Positions 1 to 7,806 are shown, counted from the first letter of the stretch. The stretch: DNA of 18,777 bases from Candidatus Magasanikiibacteriota bacterium (GCA_026396535.1 JAPLWP010000017.1:1-18777); one strand, 5' to 3'. Translations and numbers: made by a program. Notes: generated from the sequence alone by a model not told the origin.

Positions 1-1
1 C

Positions 2-2542
2 CGTGTCCAAATTAAAATTGGTGATGCTGGCTCCGTTTTGAGCCACTTGAATATTTTCACCTTGTTGATGTGATACTTGGTAGTTGGCTGGTAAAATTAT
101 TTGGCTTTCAAATCCACTGTCTATGCCGGATTGTTTTTGTACCACCAATTGGTACGGGCTAATTTTTTTATTAGAGAGAAATTTCTGCCAGATGTCTTGT
201 CCGCCACTGCTGATATTGTCGATTTTGAAAGGTAGGCGATAAGTGAATTGGATTTGAGTAGTTTGTCCTGGAGTAGTGATGACCCAATTGCCGAAAGCAG
301 TTTTATTAAATTCTTCAGTGACACGAGTGCCGGTTCGTTCGTCTATTTTTATTTCTTTTTCAGTTTGGCTCAGTAGATCATCAGTCTTATAATAATTTTC
401 CGGTACATGGAAATTCGCTTCATCGGGCCAAGTAAATCCATTGGCAGAAATTAATTCACTGCCGCGAGGCACATAGACTCGGATATAATCAATATTAGGA
501 GCGCCGTACATTTCTTCTTGGTCAGTGCCAGTGTGAGTGCGAGTAATTATTACAGTGTCTGATATTGTGCCATCATTTTCTACGATAGCTTGGTGACTGA
601 TAGTCTGATTTATTTTGGCATCACTTTTTTGTCCGTGAATATTGGTATTGAAAACCGCTAGATAATCTTGGTTGGAATTGGTTGGTAGAATTTTCCCAGC
701 CCAACCCATTTGTTCAGTAGCATTTTGAGCAGTTTGATCTATGAAGTAAGCTTGAATTTCTTTTTTGGAAAGTGCGTCTTGGAGATTGGTGAGTAGCGGG
801 ATCAAATCTTTTGGTTGGCTGTTTTGAAAGTGTTCTATAAATTGTGGAGCTAAATCAGAAAGAATTTGTTTTGGTTTGTGAGCATCTTTTTCCGGACCGG
901 ATTCTACTACTTTTTGGATAGTAGGTAGAGCACTTTGAGCGGATATGGTGAGACCGCGTTTGGTATCGCTGATTGGTCCGGTGATAGCCAATAATCTTTC
1001 GAGTACGCTAGCATTGATAGCGATTACGCCGTCAGCAGTGATATTACGGCTGTGGCGATAGAACCATAATATTTTTTGGGCGGAAACAGAAAAATCTGGG
1101 AACCAATTGGAATCTTGAAATTCCCAACGCTTGTTGGTGAGTAGTAGAGGAGTAGGAGGAATAACATATTGATCCAGCTGTCCCTGTAAATCATAAGTGC
1201 CGCCAGGTGGAACTTCAAGATTTAAAATTTTGCCATCTTTTACATCGAGGATCGCAAAGCTGCCCATGAAGCCGCCGGTAGGACGCAATTCAGCTGGGTT
1301 TTGAAATACTAATAAATAACGACGCTGACCGCGCGCTCCAAAAATTTCTTTGAGTGATCCTCCTAAGTCCGAAAGATTTTTTAGATCAGAAAGTACCGCT
1401 CCAAAAACATTTTTAAAATCTTTAAATGGTGCTTGATAAGCTAGCGGCAGGGCGGTCTCGTCTACACCGCTGAGATCATCCATAGCCGCCTGGTAATTTG
1501 GGATAGCGGCATGTAAATGATCCATTACTACATTCATTCTTTCTTCCAGAGTGCTGCTGACGTTGGTTTGGCTTTCGCCAATACCTTTGAGCAAGTAAGT
1601 ATTGCCTAGAGCAATTTTTTGTCCGGCCAATAATAAATTTTGTCGGCTCTTTACTTCATTTTCCATTACTGGAATTACGGAAACTATTTTTTGTAAAACC
1701 TGATGTTTGGTTTGCATGGTTTCTACTGCATTGCCAAAACTATTCAATGCTTCATCGATTGCCATTTGAGCGGTGGGCAAATTGGATTGCATCAAAGCGG
1801 CCGTGGAGTTTTGTAAGGACATAAAGCCGTTGGTGCTGTCGGATGCAATTTTATTTTTGGTGAGTTGTACATCCTGATAGTAACTATTGGCTTTGCCTGG
1901 TAATACCAAAATAATAGCTAGTACCGCCAGGGACACCGCTGTTTTTTGTAAAATTAAATTTGTTTTCATCCAACCACCAAAATCTTTGGTAGCATCCTCC
2001 AAATGCTGAGCGGTTTTTGTTTCCCAATTTTTCCAACTCTGCTTTACTTTTAATAATTTATTTTCCTGTTTAATTTTAGGAACAGAAATTATATTTTTTG
2101 GAATAGTAATTTGGGAATTGAGCGGTCTGAATAATTTTTCAGTAGTAAATTTATTAAAAGCAGGAGATTCTTCTTCAGGCTGCTCGATCGCAGGCTCTAG
2201 AGTAATTGGATAAGAAATTTTTGGACTAGAACTTTCTTTTATTTTTTTATAAGCATCTTCAAAATCAGACTGATGAGACTGTGGTCCTACGCTTTGGATT
2301 CGATCCAACGCTGAATCCGGTTGTTTTTTGAGATTCACTACATGGGGAGAATGAGTAGGAGTAGTGGTGACATGATGAACAAAAAATTTGATAGGGGTAA
2401 AAGCCGGGGAACTACTTTTTGGGATAATCAAAGAAGCCTGAAATTTCTCACAGGTAGATTTATTGTGTCCACTTTTGTCGCAAAAGGCGCAGCGGCGTAG
2501 TTGCGGCCTTTTTCTATCGAATATTTTCTTAATTTTTGACAT
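2..2542 (-). CDS. DUF4012-type membrane-anchored surface protein with N-terminal CCHC zinc knuckle (3' end outside window)
   Basis: An open frame runs from ATG at 2542 to the window edge without a stop (847 codons visible). Residues 1-190 are hydrophilic and probably cytoplasmic. They begin with a basic stretch and a C18-x2-C21-x4-H26-x4-C31 motif, the exact spacing of a CCHC zinc knuckle. One membrane segment lies near residues 197-216, followed by a long probably extracellular region rich in Asn, Gln and Ser. A block with QNPAELRPTGGFMGSFAI is what leads me to DUF4012, a family common in CPR bacteria and often found beside exopolysaccharide genes. Its biochemical role is not established. 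The neighbouring glycosyltransferases suggest a part in building or anchoring surface polymers. The start is supported by a TATAAT box at 2572-2577; there is no well-placed Shine-Dalgarno site. I am confident of the gene and topology, less so of any function. Confidence 0.85.
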   Translation of the reverse strand, partial: MSKIKKIFDRKRPQLRRCAFCDKSGHNKSTCEKFQASLIIPKSSSPAFTPIKFFVHHVTTTPTHSPHVVNLKKQPDSALDRIQSVGPQSHQSDFEDAYKKIKESSSPKISYPITLEPAIEQPEEESPAFNKFTTEKLFRPLNSQITIPKNIISVPKIKQENKLLKVKQSWKNWETKTAQHLEDATKDFGGWMKTNLILQKTAVSLAVLAIILVLPGKANSYYQDVQLTKNKIASDSTNGFMSLQNSTAALMQSNLPTAQMAIDEALNSFGNAVETMQTKHQVLQKIVSVIPVMENEVKSRQNLLLAGQKIALGNTYLLKGIGESQTNVSSTLEERMNVVMDHLHAAIPNYQAAMDDLSGVDETALPLAYQAPFKDFKNVFGAVLSDLKNLSDLGGSLKEIFGARGQRRYLLVFQNPAELRPTGGFMGSFAILDVKDGKILNLEVPPGGTYDLQGQLDQYVIPPTPLLLTNKRWEFQDSNWFPDFSVSAQKILWFYRHSRNITADGVIAINASVLERLLAITGPISDTKRGLTISAQSALPTIQKVVESGPEKDAHKPKQILSDLAPQFIEHFQNSQPKDLIPLLTNLQDALSKKEIQAYFIDQTAQNATEQMGWAGKILPTNSNQDYLAVFNTNIHGQKSDAKINQTISHQAIVENDGTISDTVIITRTHTGTDQEEMYGAPNIDYIRVYVPRGSELISANGFTWPDEANFHVPENYYKTDDLLSQTEKEIKIDERTGTRVTEEFNKTAFGNWVITTPGQTTQIQFTYRLPFKIDNISSGGQDIWQKFLSNKKISPYQLVVQKQSGIDSGFESQIILPANYQVSHQQGENIQVAQNGASITNFNLDT

Positions 2543-2571
2543 GAAAAAACCGAGAAATTTAAACTTCCTAT

Positions 2572-2577
2572 ATTATA
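2572..2577 (-). promoter_or_regulatory. -10 box for the DUF4012 gene
   Basis: TATAAT on the minus strand, 30 bases upstream of the ATG at 2542. No good -35 hexamer is visible at 16-18 bases. The predicted transcript would begin near 2565, giving a leader of about 23 bases. A GGAAG at 2564-2568 lies too far from the ATG to be a ribosome binding site. Confidence 0.4.
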
Positions 2578-2626
2578 CACGTTTTTGGAGCTATTAGCAC
2601 GAGAAAAAATGAACAGTTATCCACTT

Positions 2627-3631
2627 TTATCGGCAGTTTTTATAAATTGAGAGCGTTTGGCTAACTGTAGAGTTCCAAGAGTATTTTTTTATTATTGCCA
2701 AAATTTCTGGCAGACAAGTGGTGTTGGAGCTAATTACCGGTATGTGGTATTGCATTGCCTCTAGCGGTGGCAGACCAAAGCCTTCATAGAGACTTGGGAA
2801 AATATAAAGAGTAGCATTTTTGTATAAATTTGGTAATTCATCGTCTGGTACAAAGCCAACCAATATCACATTTTGAATATTTTTCTCTTTTATCAATTTT
2901 TCCAACCGTTCATAAAAATAATTCTTATTTCCAGCTAATACCAGTTGAAAATTATTGTTATATTTTTGACAAAAAATTTCCCAAGCGCTCAGCAATGTTT
3001 CCAAATTTTTATGAGGATAAGCTACGCCTACGTATAGCCAATAAGGCTTGGTGATATTGTATTTTTTATTTAGATCAATATTGGAAAAAAGCTTAATTTC
3101 AAAGGGCGAAAGCAAGGTAACACTTATTTTTTCTGATTTTATTTTTAGGGTCTGTATAATGTCTTTTTTGGTAAATTCGCTGATAGTAATTATTTTTTTT
3201 GATTGTTTGGCGGCATGATTTAGTACAGCCAAAAATATTTTATTTTTAATCCAATAAAATATTGGGGATAGAGTGCTGGCACGGCGACTTGGGTAGTGTA
3301 AAAGTAACAAATCGTGAATAGTAACTATGAAATTTTTATTAAAAAATAGCGGCACATTCCAGTGAGGAAAATGTACTAAATCTACTTTTAGTTTTTTGAT
3401 TATTTTAGGTAGTAATATTTGCTCTTTCCAGCCGTACCACGGGATATCAGCTAGAACTTTTTGAAAATTGGGATTCGAAGGTGAATATTCATTCCAATTG
3501 GACTGGCGTAATAAAATAGTATACTGATTTTCAGTATCAATTTTTTCTAGATTTAAAATAAGCTGTTCAATATAGCGACCCAGCCCACCTTGCTTGGGGC
3601 CGTACATGCGGGCGTCGATAGCGATTTTCAT
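2627..3631 (-). CDS. GT4 glycosyltransferase with an internal C-terminal deletion
   Basis: Family 1/4 (GT-B fold) glycosyltransferase, expected to move a sugar from a nucleotide donor onto a growing glycan at the inner membrane face. It begins MKIAIDARMYGPKQGGLGRY, the usual glycine-rich N-terminal loop, and has TIHD at 104-107, GVAYPHKN at 202-209 and the EX7E donor-site motif (E283, E291). At 334 residues it is short. After LPEI (307-310) only six residues precede YSW (317-319), whereas the related enzyme at 6661-7806 has 43 residues there. About 37 residues near the end of the second Rossmann domain are therefore missing, in frame, near nucleotides 2686-2703. The C-terminal helix is still present. 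Activity is uncertain. An extended -10 promoter precedes it. Confidence 0.85.
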   Translation of the reverse strand: MKIAIDARMYGPKQGGLGRYIEQLILNLEKIDTENQYTILLRQSNWNEYSPSNPNFQKVLADIPWYGWKEQILLPKIIKKLKVDLVHFPHWNVPLFFNKNFIVTIHDLLLLHYPSRRASTLSPIFYWIKNKIFLAVLNHAAKQSKKIITISEFTKKDIIQTLKIKSEKISVTLLSPFEIKLFSNIDLNKKYNITKPYWLYVGVAYPHKNLETLLSAWEIFCQKYNNNFQLVLAGNKNYFYERLEKLIKEKNIQNVILVGFVPDDELPNLYKNATLYIFPSLYEGFGLPPLEAMQYHIPVISSNTTCLPEILAIIKKYSWNSTVSQTLSIYKNCR

Positions 3632-3649
3632 AAAAATTTTCTTTTGCCC

Positions 3650-3658
3650 ATTATAGCA
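3650..3658 (-). promoter_or_regulatory. extended -10 promoter of the glycosyltransferase gene
   Basis: Minus-strand TGCTATAAT is a full TGnTATAAT extended -10 element, 19 bases upstream of the ATG at 3631. No good -35 is seen, which is normal for extended -10 promoters. It is back to back with the plus-strand promoter at 3664-3693, so polymerases at the two sites could interfere. Confidence 0.55.
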
Positions 3659-3663
3659 AGACC

Positions 3664-3693
3664 TTGACTTTTTGGCTATTTTTTAGTTATATT
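3664..3693 (+). promoter_or_regulatory. sigma70-type promoter of the acyl-carrier-like gene
   Basis: TTGACT (3664-3669), an 18-base spacer, then TATATT (3688-3693). Transcription would begin near 3700, leaving a leader of about 64 bases, the longest in the window. The leader contains a GC-rich hairpin, GCCCAC/GTGGGC (3715-3731), before the ribosome binding site. Confidence 0.5.
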
Positions 3694-3752
3694 CCTACAG
3701 TATTTGAGTTTTTGGCCCACAAAGCGTGGGCTATACGGCTCAGACTATCTGC

Positions 3753-3757
3753 GGAGG
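3753..3757 (+). promoter_or_regulatory. strong ribosome binding site that sets a GTG start
   Basis: GGAGG, six bases before GTG at 3764. This is the only well-placed consensus Shine-Dalgarno site before a recognisable gene in the window. It favours the GTG over the upstream TTG at 3704, which would add 20 unrelated residues and has no ribosome binding site. Confidence 0.7.
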
Positions 3758-3763
3758 TTCGCT

Positions 3764-3994
3764 GTGGCAAGGGACGACTTCAACGGTGCGTTGGGTACGG
3801 TTCTGCGTCAAGAGTTTGGCGTTGATTGGAAAGACGATGAGTCTACGATCGAGATCGACAGTCTGTTGGTCTGGGATCTGCTGCGTCGGCTCGAAATCGT
3901 GCTGGGCGAACGGCCGGTCAATGCTCCGGTGGTCCGCGATATGTCCCTGAAGGACTTCGTGACCAACATGATGCAGGCCTTTGGGTTTGCATAG
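3764..3994 (+). CDS. acyl-carrier-protein-like (phosphopantetheine-binding) small protein in a GC-rich island
   Basis: From GTG at 3764 the protein is 76 residues, the usual length of a free-standing acyl carrier protein. The centre reads IEIDSLLVWDLLRRLEIVLG. This matches the carrier-protein pattern of a DSL triplet, whose serine (S33) would carry 4'-phosphopantetheine, followed by recognition helix II. A later DMSLKDFVTNMM (59-70) resembles the final helix. Such proteins hold acyl or aminoacyl groups as thioesters. No partner synthase, transferase or phosphopantetheinyl transferase lies nearby. Base use is unlike the neighbours: 102 of 180 bases are G or C at 3781-3960, and CTG, CGT and GTC codons abound. 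With its strong ribosome binding site, this suggests transfer from another bacterium. The fold assignment rests on pattern alone. Confidence 0.65.
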   Translation: MARDDFNGALGTVLRQEFGVDWKDDESTIEIDSLLVWDLLRRLEIVLGERPVNAPVVRDMSLKDFVTNMMQAFGFA

Positions 3995-4003
3995 GAGGAG
4001 GGA

Positions 4004-4030
4004 ATGTACGCTCGCGCTCCGCCACTTTAA
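4004..4030 (+). other. eight-codon ORF with its own ribosome binding site, possible stump of a lost downstream gene
   Basis: AGGAGG (3993-3998) overlaps the stop codon of the carrier-protein gene and sits five bases before ATG at 4004. The frame reads MYARAPPL and then stops at 4028-4030. The GC-rich composition continues up to about here and then reverts to AT-rich. The arrangement looks like the start of the next gene in a donor operon, cut off on transfer. It could also be a leader peptide or chance. Confidence 0.35.
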
Positions 4031-4052
4031 TAGTGGGCAGGGAGGTGAGTGT

Positions 4053-4120
4053 CAAAAAACCGTTCACCACCTGTTTTGTTTCTAAATATTTTGGGAATAA
4101 AACAAGTGAACGGTTTTTTG
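4053..4120. terminator. bidirectional hairpin terminator closing the carrier-protein island
   Basis: A perfect 15-base inverted repeat: CAAAAAACCGTTCAC (4053-4067) and GTGAACGGTTTTTTG (4106-4120). An inner TGTTTT/AAAACA pairing shortens the loop. T runs follow the GC part of the stem on both strands, so it can stop transcription either way. It separates the island from the metal-transport genes. Confidence 0.75.
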
Positions 4121-4142
4121 TTTTAATTTTTTTAATAATAGA

Positions 4143-4171
4143 TTGCCAAAAACGATTTTTTGCATTATAAT
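4143..4171 (+). promoter_or_regulatory. promoter of the MgtE-N/CBS and NRAMP pair
   Basis: TTGCCA (4143-4148), exactly 17 bases, then a perfect TATAAT (4166-4171). The start of transcription would be near 4178, about 16 bases before the ATG at 4194. No riboswitch-sized leader is present, so any control by metal is likely to act on the protein. Confidence 0.65.
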
Positions 4172-4193
4172 TAAGGTGTAATAATTTTTTGGT

Positions 4194-5408
4194 ATGCCTT
4201 ATTTAAGTCGCATTCTAGGGAGCCCTGTCAGTGACAGCAGCGAAGCAGTAGTTGGCAGACTAGAAGATATTTTGGTCAAGCCAAAAGCGGGTGATTATTG
4301 TCGATTGGAATATTTGATTGTAAAGAAACGACATTCCAAAAAAAGAGTAATTATTCCTTATGAAGCAGTAGAAAATTTTAGCAAAGAAGAAGTTTCTTTG
4401 CGTGTTTTGTTTTCCAAAATAAATTTTTTAAGTAGTATCCCTGAAGGATATGTTCAGCTCAATCGCGATGTGATGGATCAACAGATTGTAGATCTCTCCG
4501 GCGCGCGTGTAGTGCGTGTGAATGATTTGAGGGTCGGAGATTTTGAAGGAAAAATTAGCGTTTTAGCCATAGATATCAGTAATCGCGGTCTTTTGCGACG
4601 ACTTGGCCTTACTTGGCTTGATATATTTAATATCCTAAAAGTCAATTTGATTGATTGGCGTAAAGTGCAGCCGGTAAAGGGTGAATTAAAACTAGATAGC
4701 GCCTCCAAAGATCTTACCAGATTGCATCCAGCTGATATCGCTAATATCGTAGAAGATTTGAGTTTAAAACAAGGTAGTAATTTGGTTTTGTCGCTAGACA
4801 AAAATACTGCCGCTCAAGTGTTTGAAGAAATTGATCCGGAGATGCAGAAATTATTAATTTCTCATCTGAGTCCTGAGCATGCGGCCCGTATCAGTGAACG
4901 TATGTCTGTAGATGAGCTCGTGGATCTGATTCACTTTTTGCCAGAGCATAAATCTGAGCAGCTTTTGGATTATGTAGAGAAAGATCGCATCAAACATGTT
5001 CATAAACTTTTAAAATACGAAGACAATACTGCGGGTGGTTTGATGTCTCTGGAATTTTTGAGCTGTTTACCGGATGAGACGGTGGGGCAGGCTATTGAAA
5101 AAATACGAAAACTTTCTGATAGATTTCGTTCTATTAATTATGTTTATATTTTGGATGAAAAAGGAAAATACAAAGGCGTCGCTTCTTTGCGCCGTTTGTT
5201 GGTCAATGATCCCGAGGCTCCGTTGAGTAAAATCATGAAAAAAAGTTCTAATTTGCCAGTGCTTTTACCAAATCATTCTGTAAAAAGAGTGGCTCATATG
5301 ATGACAAAATACGATTTAAATACCGTGGCTGTACTCGACAAAGATAACAACTTTTTGGGAGTGGTGACAGTCGATGATGTAATGCGAGTTTTATTGCCAA
5401 ACGCTTAA
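4194..5408 (+). CDS. PRC-barrel / MgtE-N / CBS-pair cytosolic protein, probable regulator of the adjacent transporter
   Basis: A soluble protein of 404 residues with no membrane segment. Residues 1-160 look like PRC-barrel domains (VVGRLEDILVKP at 19-30; a second similar unit at about 98-160). Residues 170-280 match the MgtE N-terminal helical superfamily domain (LTRLHPADIANIVEDL, 174-189). Residues 280-404 form a CBS pair, beginning NTAGGLMS and ending VVTVDDVMRVLLP. In the MgtE Mg2+ channel the N and CBS domains sense cytosolic Mg2+ and close the pore; here the MgtE membrane domain is absent. The stop is three bases before the NRAMP-type gene, so the two are co-transcribed. I infer that this protein acts as a metal-sensing gate or partner for that transporter. 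The domain calls are solid by pattern; the partnership is inference. Confidence 0.85.
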   Translation: MPYLSRILGSPVSDSSEAVVGRLEDILVKPKAGDYCRLEYLIVKKRHSKKRVIIPYEAVENFSKEEVSLRVLFSKINFLSSIPEGYVQLNRDVMDQQIVDLSGARVVRVNDLRVGDFEGKISVLAIDISNRGLLRRLGLTWLDIFNILKVNLIDWRKVQPVKGELKLDSASKDLTRLHPADIANIVEDLSLKQGSNLVLSLDKNTAAQVFEEIDPEMQKLLISHLSPEHAARISERMSVDELVDLIHFLPEHKSEQLLDYVEKDRIKHVHKLLKYEDNTAGGLMSLEFLSCLPDETVGQAIEKIRKLSDRFRSINYVYILDEKGKYKGVASLRRLLVNDPEAPLSKIMKKSSNLPVLLPNHSVKRVAHMMTKYDLNTVAVLDKDNNFLGVVTVDDVMRVLLPNA

Positions 5409-5411
5409 AAT

Positions 5412-6668
5412 ATGACCACTGAAAAAAAACATAAAAAATTGTGGACCAAACTTTTGTTAGTAAGTTCCGTAATTGGTCCAGGGATTATTGCGGGTACGGC
5501 CGACAATGATGCCGGTGGTATCGCTACTTATTCGGTAGCTGGTGCGCAATTTGGGTATCATCTGATTTGGGTATTATTTTTGATTACTTTTGTTTTGGCG
5601 ATTACTCAGGAAATGGGTGCACGTTTGGGTATAGTATCTGGTAAAGGATTGGCCGCTTTGATTCGTGAAAACTTTCCTTTCAAAGCTACTTTTTTGATTA
5701 TTTCTCTGAGCTTCATAGCTAATTGGGCCAATATTTTGGCGGATGTGGCCGGTATGTCAGCAGTGGCCAATATTTATGGTATTCCGGCTTGGCTTTTTGT
5801 TTTAAGCTCGGCCGCCCTGCTGAGTTGGCTCGTGATCTCTGGAAATTTTAAAAATATTCAGCGAGTTTTTCTCACTTCGTCGCTAATGTATTTTGCCTAT
5901 GTGTTTGCTGGATTTATGATTCATCCGGATTGGACTGAGGCTACCAAATCTATCGTGGTGCCATCTATTATTCCTACTCCAGAATTTTTGTTTATGGCGA
6001 TTGCGCTTATTGGTACGACTGTGACTATTTGGGGACAATTTTTTGTGCAATCTTACTTTGCGGAAAAGGGTGTGCGCAGTGAAGATTTGCCACTGGCTAG
6101 ATTGGATGTAGCTACTGGTGCGCTTTGGACAAATTTTGTGGCTTTTTTTATTATCGTCGCTACCGCTGGCACACTCTATGTGCGTCACATTAGTATCACT
6201 GATGCCGCAGACGCGGCTTTGGCTCTTGAACCGTTTGCGGGTGCGATGGCCAAGCATTTATTCGCCTGGGGGCTCTACAATGCGGCTATGCTTGGTGCCG
6301 GTGTAGTGACTATTTCTACAGCTTATACCATTACCGAAGCGTTTGGCTGGGAAGGTAAGATAAATGCCGGCTTCAAAGAGTCGTCAGCCTTTTATAAAAT
6401 ATTTTTGATTTGTATTTTTTCTGCCTCAGCGCTGGTATTGGTACCGAATTTTCCAATTGTGCCAGTGCTCGTAGCTTCTCAGGCTCTGAATACTTTTATT
6501 TTACCGATATTATTTATCTTCCTGTTACGTTTGCTCAATCGCGCTGATATTATGGGTAAACATAAAAATGGATTGTGGAGCAACGTCTTTGGTTGGGTTT
6601 CGATTGTTGGTCTTTCGGTTTTAAATTTAGCTTATTTTGTCTATCTAATTGTTTCTAAATTTAGATAG
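5412..6668 (+). CDS. NRAMP-fold divalent cation transporter with altered metal site (candidate Mg2+ type)
   Basis: An integral membrane protein of 418 residues with about eleven hydrophobic segments and a LeuT-like NRAMP fold. The first segment reads GPGIIAGTADNDAGGIATY. In place of the canonical DPGN it has D33-A-G-G36: the metal-binding Asp is kept but the Asn is Gly. In the sixth segment the canonical ATVMPH is replaced by TTVTIWGQ (202-209), removing the Met that favours Mn2+ and Fe2+ over Mg2+ and Ca2+. The NRAMP-related Mg2+ transporters (NRMT) described in Clostridia also lack this Met. With the MgtE-type sensor gene immediately upstream, Mg2+ uptake is the best guess. The 3' end overlaps the convergent glycosyltransferase gene by 8 bases. 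The fold is well supported; the substrate is inferred. Confidence 0.88.
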   Translation: MTTEKKHKKLWTKLLLVSSVIGPGIIAGTADNDAGGIATYSVAGAQFGYHLIWVLFLITFVLAITQEMGARLGIVSGKGLAALIRENFPFKATFLIISLSFIANWANILADVAGMSAVANIYGIPAWLFVLSSAALLSWLVISGNFKNIQRVFLTSSLMYFAYVFAGFMIHPDWTEATKSIVVPSIIPTPEFLFMAIALIGTTVTIWGQFFVQSYFAEKGVRSEDLPLARLDVATGALWTNFVAFFIIVATAGTLYVRHISITDAADAALALEPFAGAMAKHLFAWGLYNAAMLGAGVVTISTAYTITEAFGWEGKINAGFKESSAFYKIFLICIFSASALVLVPNFPIVPVLVASQALNTFILPILFIFLLRLLNRADIMGKHKNGLWSNVFGWVSIVGLSVLNLAYFVYLIVSKFR

Positions 6669-7806
6669 TATTTTCAATAGCGGCTAGCCAAGTAGCGGCC
6701 GCTTTTTCCCAAGAGTATCTTTCGGCCACAATGTGGCCTTTTTTAATATAATTATTTTTTAGCTCCTGATCAGTAAGAAGTGTTTTTATTGCTATGCACA
6801 GGTCGGTTATTTTATTTGGATTTACGAGATAGGATGCATCCTGAGTGATTTCCGGCAAAGAGGCGCGATTGGCCGCAATGGTCGCAGTGCCCATACGCAT
6901 CGCTTCAATCAGTGGAAATCCGAAGCCTTCGTAGAAACTATCGAAGATAAAGAGTGAAGATGATTGATAGAATATTGGTTTGTCATTGGCGGCAATATAG
7001 CCAATGAATTTTATTTGTGATGCTAGAGGAGATTTTTGCGCGGCGTCGTAGATTTCTTTGTTCTTCCAGCCGGGAGCACCTACTATGAGAAGAGAATATT
7101 TATTACTAATTTCTGGAGGTAATTTTTCATAAGCGCGGATGATGGTAATAATATTTTTGCGCGGTTCGATAGATCCCAGAAATAGAATAAAATTTTCTGG
7201 CAGATTATAGCGGTTGAGTACACGGGTTTTGTCTATTTTTAGTGATGGATTATTCAGAGAAAAACTATCATCCACGCCTGGATAAATTACTTTTATTTTT
7301 TCTTTTGGTATTTTATAATAATTTTCCAAATCACGTTTGGTATTTTCTGATGGCACTATTATCATCTGAGCATGTCGGGTTTGATTTTTTGGTGCGATTA
7401 TTTTATGCCAGAAATTTTGTTTGGCAGTGTAGAATTGCGGGAAAATTTCAAATGATAAATCGTGGATAGTCAAAGCGTAGGGGATGTTGGAGCTAAGATG
7501 AAAAAAATTTAAATTTGGTGCATACCAATAATTAATTTTGACTGGAAGAAATTGATCAATTTTTATAAGTTTCAACTGCAAAGCCAGATTGAAAAATTTG
7601 TTTGGGTAACGACTCTCTACATAATGCACATTTTCTTTTTGCCAGGACAGAGCTTGGATAGGGTAGCTACGGGACGCATTATAAAAAAGATAATATTGGT
7701 TTTTATTATCCAATTTAAAAACAGCGTTGAGGAGCTCATAAGTGTACTCTCCAACGCCGGTTTTATTTTTGGTCATCAACGGACGGATGTCTATTCCTAT
7801 ATTCAT
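6661..7806 (-). CDS. GT4 family glycosyltransferase, third gene of the glycan operon
   Basis: A 381-residue GT-B glycosyltransferase. The N-terminus MNIGIDIRPLMTKNKTGVGE holds the glycine loop. TIHDLS is at 113-118, GSIEPRKN at 211-218 (start of the donor-binding domain), EX7E at E293/E301, LPEI at 317-320 and a closing YSWEKAA at 364-370. It is a full-length relative of the deleted enzyme at 2627-3631 and served as the yardstick for that deletion. It probably adds a sugar to the lipid-linked glycan at the cytoplasmic membrane; donor and acceptor cannot be read from sequence. It starts three bases after the stop of the previous GT4 gene and has no ribosome binding site, consistent with translation coupled to the upstream gene. 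Its end overlaps the NRAMP gene tail to tail. Confidence 0.9.
   Translation of the reverse strand: MNIGIDIRPLMTKNKTGVGEYTYELLNAVFKLDNKNQYYLFYNASRSYPIQALSWQKENVHYVESRYPNKFFNLALQLKLIKIDQFLPVKINYWYAPNLNFFHLSSNIPYALTIHDLSFEIFPQFYTAKQNFWHKIIAPKNQTRHAQMIIVPSENTKRDLENYYKIPKEKIKVIYPGVDDSFSLNNPSLKIDKTRVLNRYNLPENFILFLGSIEPRKNIITIIRAYEKLPPEISNKYSLLIVGAPGWKNKEIYDAAQKSPLASQIKFIGYIAANDKPIFYQSSSLFIFDSFYEGFGFPLIEAMRMGTATIAANRASLPEITQDASYLVNPNKITDLCIAIKTLLTDQELKNNYIKKGHIVAERYSWEKAAATWLAAIENTI
6679..6707 (+). terminator. possible terminator for the NRAMP transcript, inside the convergent gene
   Basis: AGCGGC (6679-6684) pairs with GCCGCT (6698-6703) across a 13-base loop and is followed by TTTT (6704-6707). 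It lies 11 bases after the NRAMP stop, but within the 3' end of the opposing glycosyltransferase coding sequence. The short stem keeps confidence modest. Confidence 0.4.

Noticed and set aside
2617..2625. DnaA-box-like TTATCCACT between the glycosyltransferase and DUF4012 genes
   Set aside because: A single imperfect match, with no cluster of boxes, AT-rich unwinding region or dnaA/dnaN nearby, so no case for an origin.
3704..3763. Upstream TTG start for the carrier-protein gene, adding 20 residues
   Set aside because: No ribosome binding site precedes it, the added residues are unlike the family N-terminus, and GTG at 3764 has GGAGG at ideal spacing.
4051..4120. Possible GTG-start ORF running through the hairpin at 4053-4120
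   Set aside because: The GGAGG before it is only three bases away, and the sequence is better explained as a 15-base-pair terminator stem.
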